The translations under genes were made by a program, and so were the position numbers. DNA of 64,000 bases from Neisseria mucosa. GTDB lineage: Bacteria; Pseudomonadota; Gammaproteobacteria; Burkholderiales; Neisseriaceae. Shown piece by piece: positions 43,722-52,187 of the stretch; position 1 is the first letter of the stretch, and every line of letters starts with the position of its first letter. Below the pieces are notes generated by a model. That model was not told the DNA's origin. It ran no database searches and saw only the letters and a program-made list of their open reading frames with translations. The stretch is from positions 2,046,001 through 2,110,000 of the forward strand of contig CP028150.1 of NCBI GenBank assembly GCA_003028315.1, in the 5' to 3' direction.

Positions 43722-45218
43722 CTAAACCAACTGCGGTATTTCCGCCCACGGCTGTATCTGTTCCAATTGCGCGGCAAGGCGGAGCAGCGTGTCTTCGCGC
43801 CCGTGTGCGGCGGCGAACTGAGTGCCGACGGGCAATCCGTTATGCCGGTAAAGCGGCACGCTCATAGCGGGGTTGCCGCTCATGTTCAGCGGCGACGTAT
43901 AGCCGACGTATTGCAGCGCGGCGGCGGCTTCTTTTTCCAAAAACGGGTTGTTTTTCAACAGAAAACCCAAGCGCAGCGTGCCGAACAGCAGGCGCATGGC
44001 TTTTTGTGCGGCGGGCGGCGGCATCATCTCGCCGATTTTCGGCGTGGTTCGCGGGCAGACGGGCGTCATCAACACGTCGTAGCGCGTAAAAAATGCTTTG
44101 GCGGCACGCTCCTGCGCCAGCATCACATCGCGCGCCCAAGCCATTTCGCCCGCGCTGATTTGCCGCCCCTGCACAATCATTGCCCACGTTGTCGGCTCAA
44201 GCAGGCGGTGCGGCAGTTTTTGTCCGGTTTCGTATTGATATTGGTAGAACAGTTTTGCCGTTTCGCCCATAACGATGACGCGGGCGGCGCGGTTGAGCTG
44301 TTCGGGCGGTGCAAAATCGGGCGTGGCTTCTTCCAATTCGTGTCCCGCATCTTGCATCAGTTTCAAACTATGGGCGAACGCGGCTTCCGTGCCTTCATCG
44401 TTGCCACCGCCAAACCATGTCTGTTTCCAAAAAGCGATTTTCAGACGACCTGTTTCTAGTTTCAGGCTGTCTACAAAACCGTTTTCGGGCGGCGGCGGGC
44501 AGGCATACAGGGCGCGCTCTTGGGTTTGGGCGGCGATGTCCAGCAAAACCGCGCTGTCGCGTACGCTGCGGGTCAACACATGATCGCATACCAAGCCTTG
44601 CCACGCTTCCGATGCGTTCGGCGCGTAACTGCTGCGGCCGCGCGTGGGTTTCAGCCCGAACACGCCGCAGTTGTGCGCGGGTAAGCGGATAGAGCCGCCG
44701 CCGTCGCTGCCGTGCGCTGCGGGGACGACGCCCGAAGCCACTGCCGCCGCCGCACCTCCGCTGCTGCCGCCTGCGGTGTAATCCAAATGCCACGGATTGC
44801 GCGTGATGCCGTAAATTTCGGTTTCGGTAACGGCATACGCGCCCCATTCGGGCGTGGTGGTTTTGCCGAATACGCGCAGCCCCGCATCGAGATAGGCTTG
44901 GGTTAAATCGCTGTTTTGCTTGGCAATGTAATGCTGCATCATGCGCGAACCCGACCATGTCGGCGCGCCTTCCCAATCCGCCAGCAGGTCTTTGAGCAAA
45001 AACGGCACGCCCGCCAGCGGCGTATCGACATTTTCAGACGACCCCTGCCACGCCGCCGCGCGTTCGCGCAAATCGTGCGCCAACAGATTGAGCTTGGGGT
45101 TGACTTCGTCCAAGCGGTTTAAAGCAGCCTGCAACACTTCATCGGCGGACACTTCTTTTTTGCGGATCAGCTCTGCCAAACCGACGGCATCGTAACGGAT
45201 GTAGTCTTGAAAATTCAT
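43722..45218 (-). CDS. Amidase-signature family enzyme
   Basis: 498 residues from ATG 45218 with AAAGGAAA upstream. The Ser-cisSer-Lys triad is visible: K76 (GVPFLLKDLL), S152 (AGGSSGGAAAA) and S176 (GSDGGGSIRLPA). GatA-like in fold, but no gatB or gatC is nearby, so a stand-alone amidase (for example of the 6-aminohexanoate-cyclic-dimer hydrolase type) is more likely than a GatCAB subunit. In-frame DUS copies encode GSSEN and TGRLK. It interrupts the murD-ftsW junction of the dcw cluster and is flanked by DUS pairs. Confidence 0.85.
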   Translation of the reverse strand: MNFQDYIRYDAVGLAELIRKKEVSADEVLQAALNRLDEVNPKLNLLAHDLRERAAAWQGSSENVDTPLAGVPFLLKDLLADWEGAPTWSGSRMMQHYIAKQNSDLTQAYLDAGLRVFGKTTTPEWGAYAVTETEIYGITRNPWHLDYTAGGSSGGAAAAVASGVVPAAHGSDGGGSIRLPAHNCGVFGLKPTRGRSSYAPNASEAWQGLVCDHVLTRSVRDSAVLLDIAAQTQERALYACPPPPENGFVDSLKLETGRLKIAFWKQTWFGGGNDEGTEAAFAHSLKLMQDAGHELEEATPDFAPPEQLNRAARVIVMGETAKLFYQYQYETGQKLPHRLLEPTTWAMIVQGRQISAGEMAWARDVMLAQERAAKAFFTRYDVLMTPVCPRTTPKIGEMMPPPAAQKAMRLLFGTLRLGFLLKNNPFLEKEAAAALQYVGYTSPLNMSGNPAMSVPLYRHNGLPVGTQFAAAHGREDTLLRLAAQLEQIQPWAEIPQLV

Positions 45219-45359
45219 GGGTTTTCCTTTCGGATTGATGAACACACGTTTTTTCGGTCAGGCATGGCTGCCCGCCGCCTCGCCGTTTGCCCGCATAGGC
45301 AATTTTTAAGAAACAGTCACACCGGATAAAGGCAAAGAACAAGTTTGCCGTTGCTGTAA

Positions 45360-45401
45360 AAAGGTCGTCTGAAACCGCCTTGACGTTTTCAGACGACCTT
45401 T
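45360..45401 (-). terminator. Inverted DUS pair behind murD
   Basis: AAAGGTCGTCTGAAA(C) and its complement around about 13 bases; about 60 bp after the murD stop. It would end murD transcription before the amidase gene. Confidence 0.65.
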
Positions 45402-45461
45402 GAGGCGATGGCGCACAAGGTTTACGGCAAAAACAACCCTCTTTTCATGTTTCATACGACC

Positions 45462-46799
45462 TCACAAAGCCTTAAACGCTTCGATAAACACTTCCGAACG
45501 GTGTGCATAGCCTTTAAACATATCGAAGCTCGCGCAGGCGGGGCTGAGCAGCACGATATCGCCCGCTTCGGCTTGGGCGTATGCCGTCTGGACGGCTTCT
45601 TCCAAAGTGGCGCAGTCGGTCATATTCAGACCGCAGCCGTCCAAATCGCGGCGGATTTGCGGCGCATCGACGCCGATCAGGAACACGCCTTTTGCCTTGC
45701 CGGCAAGCGCGTCGCGCAGGGGCGTGAAGTCCTGCCCTTTACCCATGCCGCCCAAAATGACGAAGAGCGGATTTTGCAAACCGGCAATCGCGGCGGCGGT
45801 CGCGCCAACGTTCGTGCCTTTGCTGTCGTCGATGAATACCACGCCGTTTTTTTCGCCGATTTTTTCCACGCGGTGCGGCAGGCCTTGGAAGGTTTTGACG
45901 TGTTCGAGCAATGCTTCGCGCGGCAAACCGACGGCTTCGCACAAGGCGACGGCAGCCATAACGTTGGCGGCGTTGTGCAGGCCTTGCAGCGGGATGTCTT
46001 GCGTGGCAATCAAATCCTCATTGCCTTGTTTCAGACGACCTGTCTCGCGTTCCAACCAAAAATCGGCTTCGTGTTCCAACGAAAACCATTTTACCTCGCG
46101 CCCGGCACGCTTCATGGCTCGGCAGAACACGTCGTCTGAATTCAAAACCTGCACGCCACCGCCACGGAAAATCTTGGCTTTGGTATGCGCGTAGTCGAGC
46201 AAATCGTCGTAGCGGTCGAGATGGTCTTCGGAAATGTTCAGCACCGTCGCCGCAGTCGGGCGGAGGCTTTCGGTGTTTTCCAGTTGGAAGCTGGAAAGCT
46301 CCAACACCCACACGTCCGCCTTTTTGCCTTCGCGCTGCAATTCCGCCTCCAAAACCGGCGTGCCGATATTGCCCGCGATAACGGTATCCAGCCCGCACTT
46401 GATGCAGAGATAGCCGACCAGGCTCGTTACCGTCGTTTTGCCGTTGCTGCCGGTAATCGCGATTACCTTGTCGCCGCGGCGGTTTACAATGTCCGCCAGC
46501 AATTCGATGTCGCCCAACACGCGCCCGCCGTTTTGCTTGAACGCCTCAATATCCGGCTGACGCTCGCTGATGCCTGGACTGAGCGCCAGAATATCGAAAC
46601 CGTTGTCCAGCGCATCTTTCAGACGACCCGTGTAAAACACCAGCCCGTCAAACATCTTACCGATTTGCGACACGCGCTCCGGTTTCAGCTCCGCATCATA
46701 AGCGGCAACCTCCGCGCCGTTTTTGCGCAGGTAGGCAATCATGGAAATGCCCGTACCGCCGAGTCCGGCGACGAGGATTTTTTTGTTTTGAAAAGTCAT
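45462..46799 (-). CDS. murD: UDP-N-acetylmuramoyl-L-alanine:D-glutamate ligase
   Basis: Adds D-Glu to UDP-MurNAc-L-Ala. 445 residues: ILVAGLGGTGISMIAYLRK, the ATP loop ITGSNGKTTVTSLVGYL, LNISEDHLDRYDD and IDDSKGTNVGATAAAIAGL. Two in-frame DUS copies encode TGRLKD and TGRLKQ. Part of the dcw cluster, preceded upstream by the secreted Sel1 protein. Confidence 0.97.
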   Translation of the reverse strand: MTFQNKKILVAGLGGTGISMIAYLRKNGAEVAAYDAELKPERVSQIGKMFDGLVFYTGRLKDALDNGFDILALSPGISERQPDIEAFKQNGGRVLGDIELLADIVNRRGDKVIAITGSNGKTTVTSLVGYLCIKCGLDTVIAGNIGTPVLEAELQREGKKADVWVLELSSFQLENTESLRPTAATVLNISEDHLDRYDDLLDYAHTKAKIFRGGGVQVLNSDDVFCRAMKRAGREVKWFSLEHEADFWLERETGRLKQGNEDLIATQDIPLQGLHNAANVMAAVALCEAVGLPREALLEHVKTFQGLPHRVEKIGEKNGVVFIDDSKGTNVGATAAAIAGLQNPLFVILGGMGKGQDFTPLRDALAGKAKGVFLIGVDAPQIRRDLDGCGLNMTDCATLEEAVQTAYAQAEAGDIVLLSPACASFDMFKGYAHRSEVFIEAFKAL

Positions 46800-46863
46800 T
46801 TTGGTTTTATCCTAAAACAAATCATATGAAGCAGGAGGATGTCCGCCCCCTGCTCAAGCCGCT

Positions 46864-46875
46864 TTCAGACGGCAT
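46864..46875 (-). other. Foreign-dialect DUS (ATGCCGTCTGAA) between murD and the Sel1 gene
   Basis: A perfect meningococcal/gonococcal-type 12-mer 11 bp past the Sel1 stop. It is one of two such copies recognised in the window. Confidence 0.85.
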
Positions 46876-46885
46876 CGCGAGCTGT

Positions 46886-48130
46886 TCAATAACCCGCCTT
46901 CAGGCGTTGGTAATTGTCGCAGCTGTCTTGGTATCCGTTTTGACACGCCTTGACAAGCCATTCTTGAGCGAGCGCAAGGTCTTGACGCACGCCGTGCCCT
47001 TTGTAATACATTACGCCCAAATTGAATTGGGCTTGGGCTAACCCCTGTGCTGCCGCCTGCCGAAACCATTTGACCGCTTCGGCATCGTCTTGGCGCACGC
47101 CGTGCCCTTTGTAATACATTATGCCCAAATTGTATTGGGCTTGGGCGAACCCCTGTGCTGCCGCCTGCCGAAACCATTTGACCGCTTCGGCATTGTCTTG
47201 GCGCACGCCGCGTCCTTGGGCATAAATCAAGCCCAAATTGTATTGAGCTTCGACTAACCCTTGCTCCGCCGCCTTACGAAACCATTTGACCGCTTCGGCA
47301 TCGTCTTGGCGCAAGCCGCGTCCGTTAACATACATCCTGCCCAAATGGATTTGAGCTTCGGCATCTCCCTGTTCCGCCGCCTGCCTATACCATCTGACCG
47401 CTTCGGCATCGTCTTGGCGCACTCCACGTCCATTTTCATACATCACACCCAAATTGAATTGGGCTTGGGCTAACCCCTGTGCTGCCGCCTGCCGAAACCA
47501 TTTGACCGCTTCGGCATCGTCTTGGCGCACGCCTTGTCCATTTTCATACATCCCGCCCAAATTGTATTGAGCTTCGACTAACCCTTGCTCCGCCGCCTTA
47601 CGAAACCATTTGACCGCTTCGGTATCGTCTTGGCGCAAGCCGCGTCCGTTGGCATACATCACACCCAAATTGAATTGGGCTTGGGCTAACCCCTGATCCG
47701 CCGCCTGCCGATACCATTTGACCGCTTCGGCATCATCCTGGCGCACGCCTTGTCCATTTTCATACATCCCGCCCAAATTGAATTGGGCTTGGGCCAACCC
47801 CTGATCCGCCGCCTGCCGATACCATTTGACCGCTTCGGCATCGTCTTGGCGCACTCCTTGCCCTTGTTCATACATCACGCCCAAACTATATTGAGCTTGA
47901 GCATTCCCTTGTTCTGCCGCCTTGCGATACCACTGCACTGCCTGTTTATAATCCTGACGAACTCCTTCGCCTTTGTAATACATCCAACCCAAATTATTTT
48001 GGGCGTATGCATTCCCTTGCTCCGCAGCTTGAAGCATTTTCTTAAAATTTGGCACATCATCAACCCAAGCTGCTTGCCCTATGCCCAAAGCCAGCAAAGC
48101 AACCATCATTTTTTTCAACCATGTGTTCAT
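46886..48130 (-). CDS. Secreted Sel1-repeat protein with near-identical tandem repeats
   Basis: 414 residues. A signal peptide (about 1-20, KKMMVALLALGIGQA-AW) is followed by a degenerate first unit. Nine exact-length 36-residue Sel1 units span residues 61-384, each close to DAEAVKWxRQAAxQG and ending MYxxGxGVRQD; a degenerate unit closes the protein. From memory, meningococcal NMB0419, also an exported Sel1 protein beside murD, is the counterpart and affects epithelial cell interaction. The near-identical repeats invite copy-number change. Confidence 0.88.
   Translation of the reverse strand: MNTWLKKMMVALLALGIGQAAWVDDVPNFKKMLQAAEQGNAYAQNNLGWMYYKGEGVRQDYKQAVQWYRKAAEQGNAQAQYSLGVMYEQGQGVRQDDAEAVKWYRQAADQGLAQAQFNLGGMYENGQGVRQDDAEAVKWYRQAADQGLAQAQFNLGVMYANGRGLRQDDTEAVKWFRKAAEQGLVEAQYNLGGMYENGQGVRQDDAEAVKWFRQAAAQGLAQAQFNLGVMYENGRGVRQDDAEAVRWYRQAAEQGDAEAQIHLGRMYVNGRGLRQDDAEAVKWFRKAAEQGLVEAQYNLGLIYAQGRGVRQDNAEAVKWFRQAAAQGFAQAQYNLGIMYYKGHGVRQDDAEAVKWFRQAAAQGLAQAQFNLGVMYYKGHGVRQDLALAQEWLVKACQNGYQDSCDNYQRLKAGY
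46979..47950 (-). repeat. Nine tandem 108-bp coding repeats
   Basis: Nine in-register 108-bp units encode the 36-residue Sel1 repeats. Long stretches such as CCGCCTGCCGAAACCATTTG on the plus strand recur in most units. Units carrying the GLRQD variant and the VRQD variant alternate irregularly, which suggests past recombination between units. Confidence 0.9.
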
Positions 48131-48375
48131 CTTAAAATCCTTTTTTATTCAGAATGTTTTTGGGTTTGTCTATGTATTTCAGACGACCTTGGGAAAGGCT
48201 TCATTATCCTACTTAATCCAATGTACGGTAAGCATTACAACTTTGTTGTAGTTCCGTAGGTCGAATTCCTGAATCCGACATTTCAAAATTACCACAACAG
48301 TCAATCGATAGAATCAGATATTTTAATTTTGCAGAATACGAATATCCCGCCCGAAAAAATACTTTTCAGACGACC
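48131..48375. other. Intergenic region Sel1 / truncated hemoglobin
   Basis: 245 bp, no gene. DUS copies at about 48178-48190 (near the Sel1 start) and 48363-48376 (just after the hemoglobin stop). No promoter could be fixed. Confidence 0.5.
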
Positions 48376-48855
48376 TCAAGCTTCAAAATAACCATCCACG
48401 CCGTATTGCTGCAAAACGTTTTTCAGCTCGGGAATGCGGATTGCGGGATCGACCGCCATCGGCGGCATGGGCGGTTCTACGCCTTCTTCGTTTTGGTTGC
48501 GCATCCAGTCCGCCATCGCAAAAATGCGGATGAGGACGGGCTCGGCGAGGTCTTTGCTGATTTCCAGTTCGCTCATGGCTTGGGCAAAGCAGGCGATCCA
48601 TTCATCGCGCACCTGCATATTCACGGCAAAAGGCATATGGCGCGCCCGCAGCATGGGATGGCCGTATTTCTGCTCGAACAAGGGCGGGCCGCCGAGCCAG
48701 CCGCTGAAAAATTCGTAGAGTTTTTCGCGAATCAGTGTCATGTCTTCGCCGTGCATCTGGCGCAGGGTGCAGTATTGCGGTTCGAGTTCCATCAAGTCGT
48801 AAAAGCGGTCGGTCAGGTTGCGTACGCCTGTTGCGCCGCCGAATGCGTGATACAT
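48376..48855 (-). CDS. Group II truncated hemoglobin
   Basis: 159-residue heme protein of the 2/2 fold, linked in other bacteria to oxygen, NO or peroxide chemistry. Visible: the opening FGGATGVRNLTDRFYDLM with TyrB10 (Y19), FSGWLGGPPLFEQKYGHPML, proximal His H73 (LRARH) and TrpG8 (W86 in VRDEWIACF), the group II pattern. The C-terminal tail after the globin (about 125-159, with PPMPPM) is an extension of unknown role. Monocistronic. Confidence 0.9.
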   Translation of the reverse strand: MYHAFGGATGVRNLTDRFYDLMELEPQYCTLRQMHGEDMTLIREKLYEFFSGWLGGPPLFEQKYGHPMLRARHMPFAVNMQVRDEWIACFAQAMSELEISKDLAEPVLIRIFAMADWMRNQNEEGVEPPMPPMAVDPAIRIPELKNVLQQYGVDGYFEA

Positions 48856-49075
48856 GTCATTCTTTCTTTAAAGGTCGTCTGAAACGGGGATTTTAATAGA
48901 CTGCGCCGATTGTGTCATACAGGATAAAGAGAGATCGTCTAAAAACGCAGCCGGGGCAAAATCAAACCGGCAAACGGGTTTTCAGACGACCCCAAGGGCG
49001 TTATGATTCAATTATTAACAAAGATTCATAAACCGCCCGTCTGCAAAGCGGCAAACCATAGAGGAAACCCGACCC

Positions 49076-49420
49076 ATGCACACCATCCGCGCCTTGCTCG
49101 TCCTGCTCGGCTGTCTCGCGCTCGGCGAAACTGCCGCCTACCTTACGGGCATCAAATTGCCCGGCAGCATTATCGGCATGGGCATTTTGTTTGCCATGCT
49201 TCAGGCGGGGTGGGTGAAAGCCGAGTGGTTGCAGCAGCTTACCGACGCGCTGATGTCAAACCTGACGCTTTTTCTTGTTCCGCCTTGCGTCGCCGTCATT
49301 AGCTATTTGGATTTGATTGCCGACAGTTGGCTGTCGATACTCGTTTCCGCAGCCGCCAGTACCGTGTGCGTCCTGTTGGTAACGGGCAAGGTGCACCAAT
49401 GGATACGGGAGAAAATCTGA
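49076..49420 (+). CDS. CidA/LrgA-family holin-like membrane protein
   Basis: 114 residues with about four TM segments, containing LPGSIIGMGILFAML and the LFLVPPCVAVISYLDLI loop typical of CidA/LrgA. These proteins modulate murein hydrolase activity or act as metabolite transporters. Its stop and the lrgB-like start overlap as TGATG, so the pair is translationally coupled. Confidence 0.88.
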   Translation: MHTIRALLVLLGCLALGETAAYLTGIKLPGSIIGMGILFAMLQAGWVKAEWLQQLTDALMSNLTLFLVPPCVAVISYLDLIADSWLSILVSAAASTVCVLLVTGKVHQWIREKI

Positions 49421-50121
49421 TGGACGACATCCTTTCCCTGTGGCAGCAGCCCAGTGTCCTGCTTTTCCTGACGCTGGCGGTTTACGCGCTGGCACTCATC
49501 CTCCGCGCGCGGACGGGCTATCTGCTGCTCAACCCCGTCTTAATCAGCACCGTTACCCTGATTGCCTACCTCAAAATCCTCGACATCGATTACGCCGTGT
49601 ACCACGATGCCGCGCAGTTTATCGACTTCTGGCTCAAGCCCGCCGTTGTCGCACTTGCCGTCCCGCTTTATCAAAACCGTCAAAAAATCTTCAGCCAGTG
49701 GCTGCCCGTCATCGTCTCGCAGCTCGCCGGCAGCGTTACCGGCATCATCACGGGCATGTATTTCGCCAAATGGCTGGGCGCGGAACGCGAAGTCGTCCTC
49801 TCGCTCGCCGCCAAATCCGTGACCAACCCCATTGCCATTGAAATCACCCGCACCATAGGCGGCATCCCCGCCATCACCGCCGCCACCGTCATCGTCGCCG
49901 GACTGGTCGGGCAGATCGCCGGTTATACCGTACTTAAAAACACCGTCGTTATGCCCTCGTCGGTCGGTATGTCGCTCGGCACCGCCTCACACGCCATGGG
50001 CATCGCCGCCTCGCTCGAGCGCAGCCGGCGCATGGCGGCATACGCAGGGCTGGGGCTGACCCTCAACGGCGTACTGACCGCCGCCATCGCCCCGATTATC
50101 ATCCCCGTATTAGGATTCTGA
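49420..50121 (+). CDS. LrgB/CidB-family membrane protein
   Basis: 233 residues from ATG 49420. A longer frame from 49327 runs inside the cidA-like gene and is rejected; an ATG seven codons earlier is possible. Family marks: NPVLISTVTLIAYLKI, FWLKPAVVALAVPLYQNR, LAAKSVTNPIAIEIT and SHAMGIAASLE. Partner of the upstream CidA/LrgA protein; no LytSR or CidR-type regulator is adjacent. Confidence 0.9.
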   Translation: MDDILSLWQQPSVLLFLTLAVYALALILRARTGYLLLNPVLISTVTLIAYLKILDIDYAVYHDAAQFIDFWLKPAVVALAVPLYQNRQKIFSQWLPVIVSQLAGSVTGIITGMYFAKWLGAEREVVLSLAAKSVTNPIAIEITRTIGGIPAITAATVIVAGLVGQIAGYTVLKNTVVMPSSVGMSLGTASHAMGIAASLERSRRMAAYAGLGLTLNGVLTAAIAPIIIPVLGF

Positions 50122-50203
50122 ACACTTTTCAGACGACCCCGATGAACCAAAAAGGCCGTCTGAAACCCAAACCCATAGCAACCCCAAACAAAGGAGCAGC
50201 AAA

Positions 50204-51424
50204 ATGGCAGTCAACCTCATAGAAAAAACCGCAGACCAACTGCTGAACATCGACGGCATCCAACTCTTCACCGCCCGCGCAGGCATCAAACAAACCGACC
50301 GCGCCGACCTCACCCTGATGGTACTTTCCGGCGGCAACACTGTCGGTGCCGTCTTTACCACCAACCGCTTCTGCGCCGCCCCCGTCCACATCGCCAAATC
50401 ACACCTCTTCGACGAAGACGGCGTACGTGCCATCATCATCAACACCGGAAACGCCAACGCCGGTACAGGCGCGCAAGGCAGAATCGACGCCATCGAAACC
50501 TGCGCCGCCACCGCCGAACAAACCGGCTGCAAACCCTCACAAGTCCTTCCCTTCTCCACAGGCGTCATCCTCGAGCCCCTGCCCGTCGGCAAAATCGTCG
50601 CCGCCCTGCCAAAAATGCAGCCCGCCGACTGGGCAGATGCCGCACGCGCCATCATGACCACCGACACCGTGCCCAAATCCGCCTCGCGCGAAGGCAGCGT
50701 CGGCGAAAAACACACCGTCCGCGCCACCGGCATCGCCAAAGGCTCCGGCATGATTCATCCCAACATGGCGACCATGCTCTCCTTTATCGCCACCGATGCC
50801 AAAGTTTCCCAACCCGTCCTCCAGCTGATGACCCAAGAAATCGCCGACGAAACCTTCAACACCATCACCGTTGACGGCGACACCAGCACCAACGACAGCT
50901 TCGTCATCATCGCCACCGGCAAAAACAGCCAAAGCGAAATCGACAACATCGCCGACCCGCGCTACAAACAGCTCAAAGACCTGCTCGGCAGCCTCGCCCT
51001 CGAACTTGCCCAAGCCATCGTCCGCGACGGCGAAGGCGCGACCAAATTCATCACCGTCCGCGTCGAAAACGCCAAAACCCGCGACGAAGCCCGCCAAGTC
51101 GCTTACGCCGTCGCCCACTCGCCCCTCGTCAAAACCGCCTTCTTCGCCTCCGACCCCAACCTCGGCAGACTGCTCGCCGCCATCGGCTACGCCGGCATCG
51201 CCGATTTGGACGCCGACATCCTCGAAATGTATCTGGACGACGTATTGGTTGCCGAAAACGGCGGCCGCGCCGCAAGCTACACCGAAGAACAAGGACAGGC
51301 AGTGATGGCGAAAGACGAAATCACCGTCCGCATCAAACTCCACCGCGGACAAGCCGCCGCCACTATCTATACCTGCGACCTGTCGCACGACTACGTCTCC
51401 ATCAACGCAGACTACCGCTCGTAA
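50204..51424 (+). CDS. argJ: Bifunctional glutamate N-acetyltransferase / N-acetylglutamate synthase
   Basis: Runs the cyclic arginine pathway by moving acetyl from N-acetylornithine to glutamate; neisserial-type ArgJ can also use acetyl-CoA. 406 residues with the autocleavage site M-A-T190-M-L (IHPNMATMLSF), where T190 becomes the N-terminal nucleophile of the beta chain. Strong AAAGGAG site before ATG 50204. An everted DUS couple lies just upstream, one copy in the GGCCG dialect. Confidence 0.96.
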   Translation: MAVNLIEKTADQLLNIDGIQLFTARAGIKQTDRADLTLMVLSGGNTVGAVFTTNRFCAAPVHIAKSHLFDEDGVRAIIINTGNANAGTGAQGRIDAIETCAATAEQTGCKPSQVLPFSTGVILEPLPVGKIVAALPKMQPADWADAARAIMTTDTVPKSASREGSVGEKHTVRATGIAKGSGMIHPNMATMLSFIATDAKVSQPVLQLMTQEIADETFNTITVDGDTSTNDSFVIIATGKNSQSEIDNIADPRYKQLKDLLGSLALELAQAIVRDGEGATKFITVRVENAKTRDEARQVAYAVAHSPLVKTAFFASDPNLGRLLAAIGYAGIADLDADILEMYLDDVLVAENGGRAASYTEEQGQAVMAKDEITVRIKLHRGQAAATIYTCDLSHDYVSINADYRS

Positions 51425-51737
51425 GGATAGGTTGTAAGGTTGGGTTTTCAGACGACCTTGTTCGTCAGTAAACTCAGTCCGTGGGCGGAGCCTACGCCAC
51501 ATCAAATGGAAACACGATCGAAAAGAACGATATTCCGGCAGTGTTCAACTGGTAGCGTGGGCTATGCCCGCGAAAATATAAAAGGTCGTCTGAAACCTGT
51601 GCACAGGCTTTCAGACGACCTTTGTTTTTTCAAAAAAACAACCCGTAGGCAAAGCCCACGCTACGGTTGGCTTTCAACCTGTGCCACAGGCTTTTCCCAC
51701 AAAAAACAGCCCATCAATTAAACAAAAATTCCCCCAT

Positions 51738-51764
51738 GCCGTCATTCCCGCGCAGGCGGGAATC
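51738..51764 (+). repeat. dRS3 repeat
   Basis: GCCGTCATTCCCGCGCAGGC.. with the ATTCCC-8N-GGGAAT palindrome; the same 27-bp form as the ends of the element at 27239-27345. Confidence 0.85.
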
Positions 51765-52038
51765 CACTTTTGAATCTCGGCAACTATTTTACAAACATTG
51801 AATCTCAGGCTTACAGCGTAGCGTGGGCTTTGCCCACGGACAAAAATAGCGAAAACATCTTTTAGAGCAGGCTCTATGTTTTCGCTACCGCCCGTAAAGA
51901 CAAGGTTTTCAGACGACTTTTTGTGATGCAAATAACGCGGCTATCTTTACACTGGAGCGTCGGCAAACCCTGTCCGTGGGCAAAGCCCACGCTACGGCCG
52001 GCTGTTTTGCAAACACCCGTTGCATAGGGCTTCCAGTG

Positions 52039-52065
52039 GACTCCCGCCTGCGCGGGAATGACGGA
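52039..52065 (-). repeat. dRS3 repeat, inverted, one mismatch
   Basis: GACTCCCGCCTGCGCGGGAA.. is the complement of the 51738 copy with one substitution in the outer palindrome, so the two bracket about 275 bp. Confidence 0.8.
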
Positions 52066-52131
52066 ATGTAATCTTTACCATCATCTCAGCGCGTGTGTCG
52101 TCCGCAAAACACCTCCGCTGAAAAAATGCAA

Positions 52132-52172
52132 AAAGGTCGTCTGAAACCCTATTCCCAAGTTTCAGACGACCT
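52132..52172 (-). terminator. Inverted DUS pair, terminator of the UDG-like/rimI/tsaB operon
   Basis: AAAGGTCGTCTGAAA and its complement around about 13 bases, 16 bp past the stop at 52188; the minus-strand side ends in TTTTTGC. Confidence 0.8.
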
Positions 52173-52187
52173 TTGTTCCAATCAACC

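Larger units (their letters stand above)
51425..52187. repeat. Repeat island between argJ and the UDG-like gene
   Basis: 763 bp without a credible gene. Contents in order: a DUS (about 51445); palindromic GTGGGC-type repeats near 51480, 51550, 51645, 51820 and 51970; an inverted DUS pair (about 51580-51623); a dRS3 copy (51738-51764); a perfect 12-bp inverted repeat TAGCGAAAACAT (51847-51858 / 51876-51887); an inverted dRS3 copy (52039-52065); and the terminator pair of the next gene. Several classes are nested, so it looks like a landing zone. Confidence 0.8.

Noticed and set aside
43722..45218. GatA subunit of the Glu/Asp-tRNA amidotransferase
   Set aside because: The amidase triad is shared, but there is no gatC or gatB neighbour and the sequence outside the signature does not read like GatA.
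46979..47950. CRISPR-like tandem array
   Set aside because: Units are contiguous 108-bp coding repeats without spacers; they encode Sel1 repeats.
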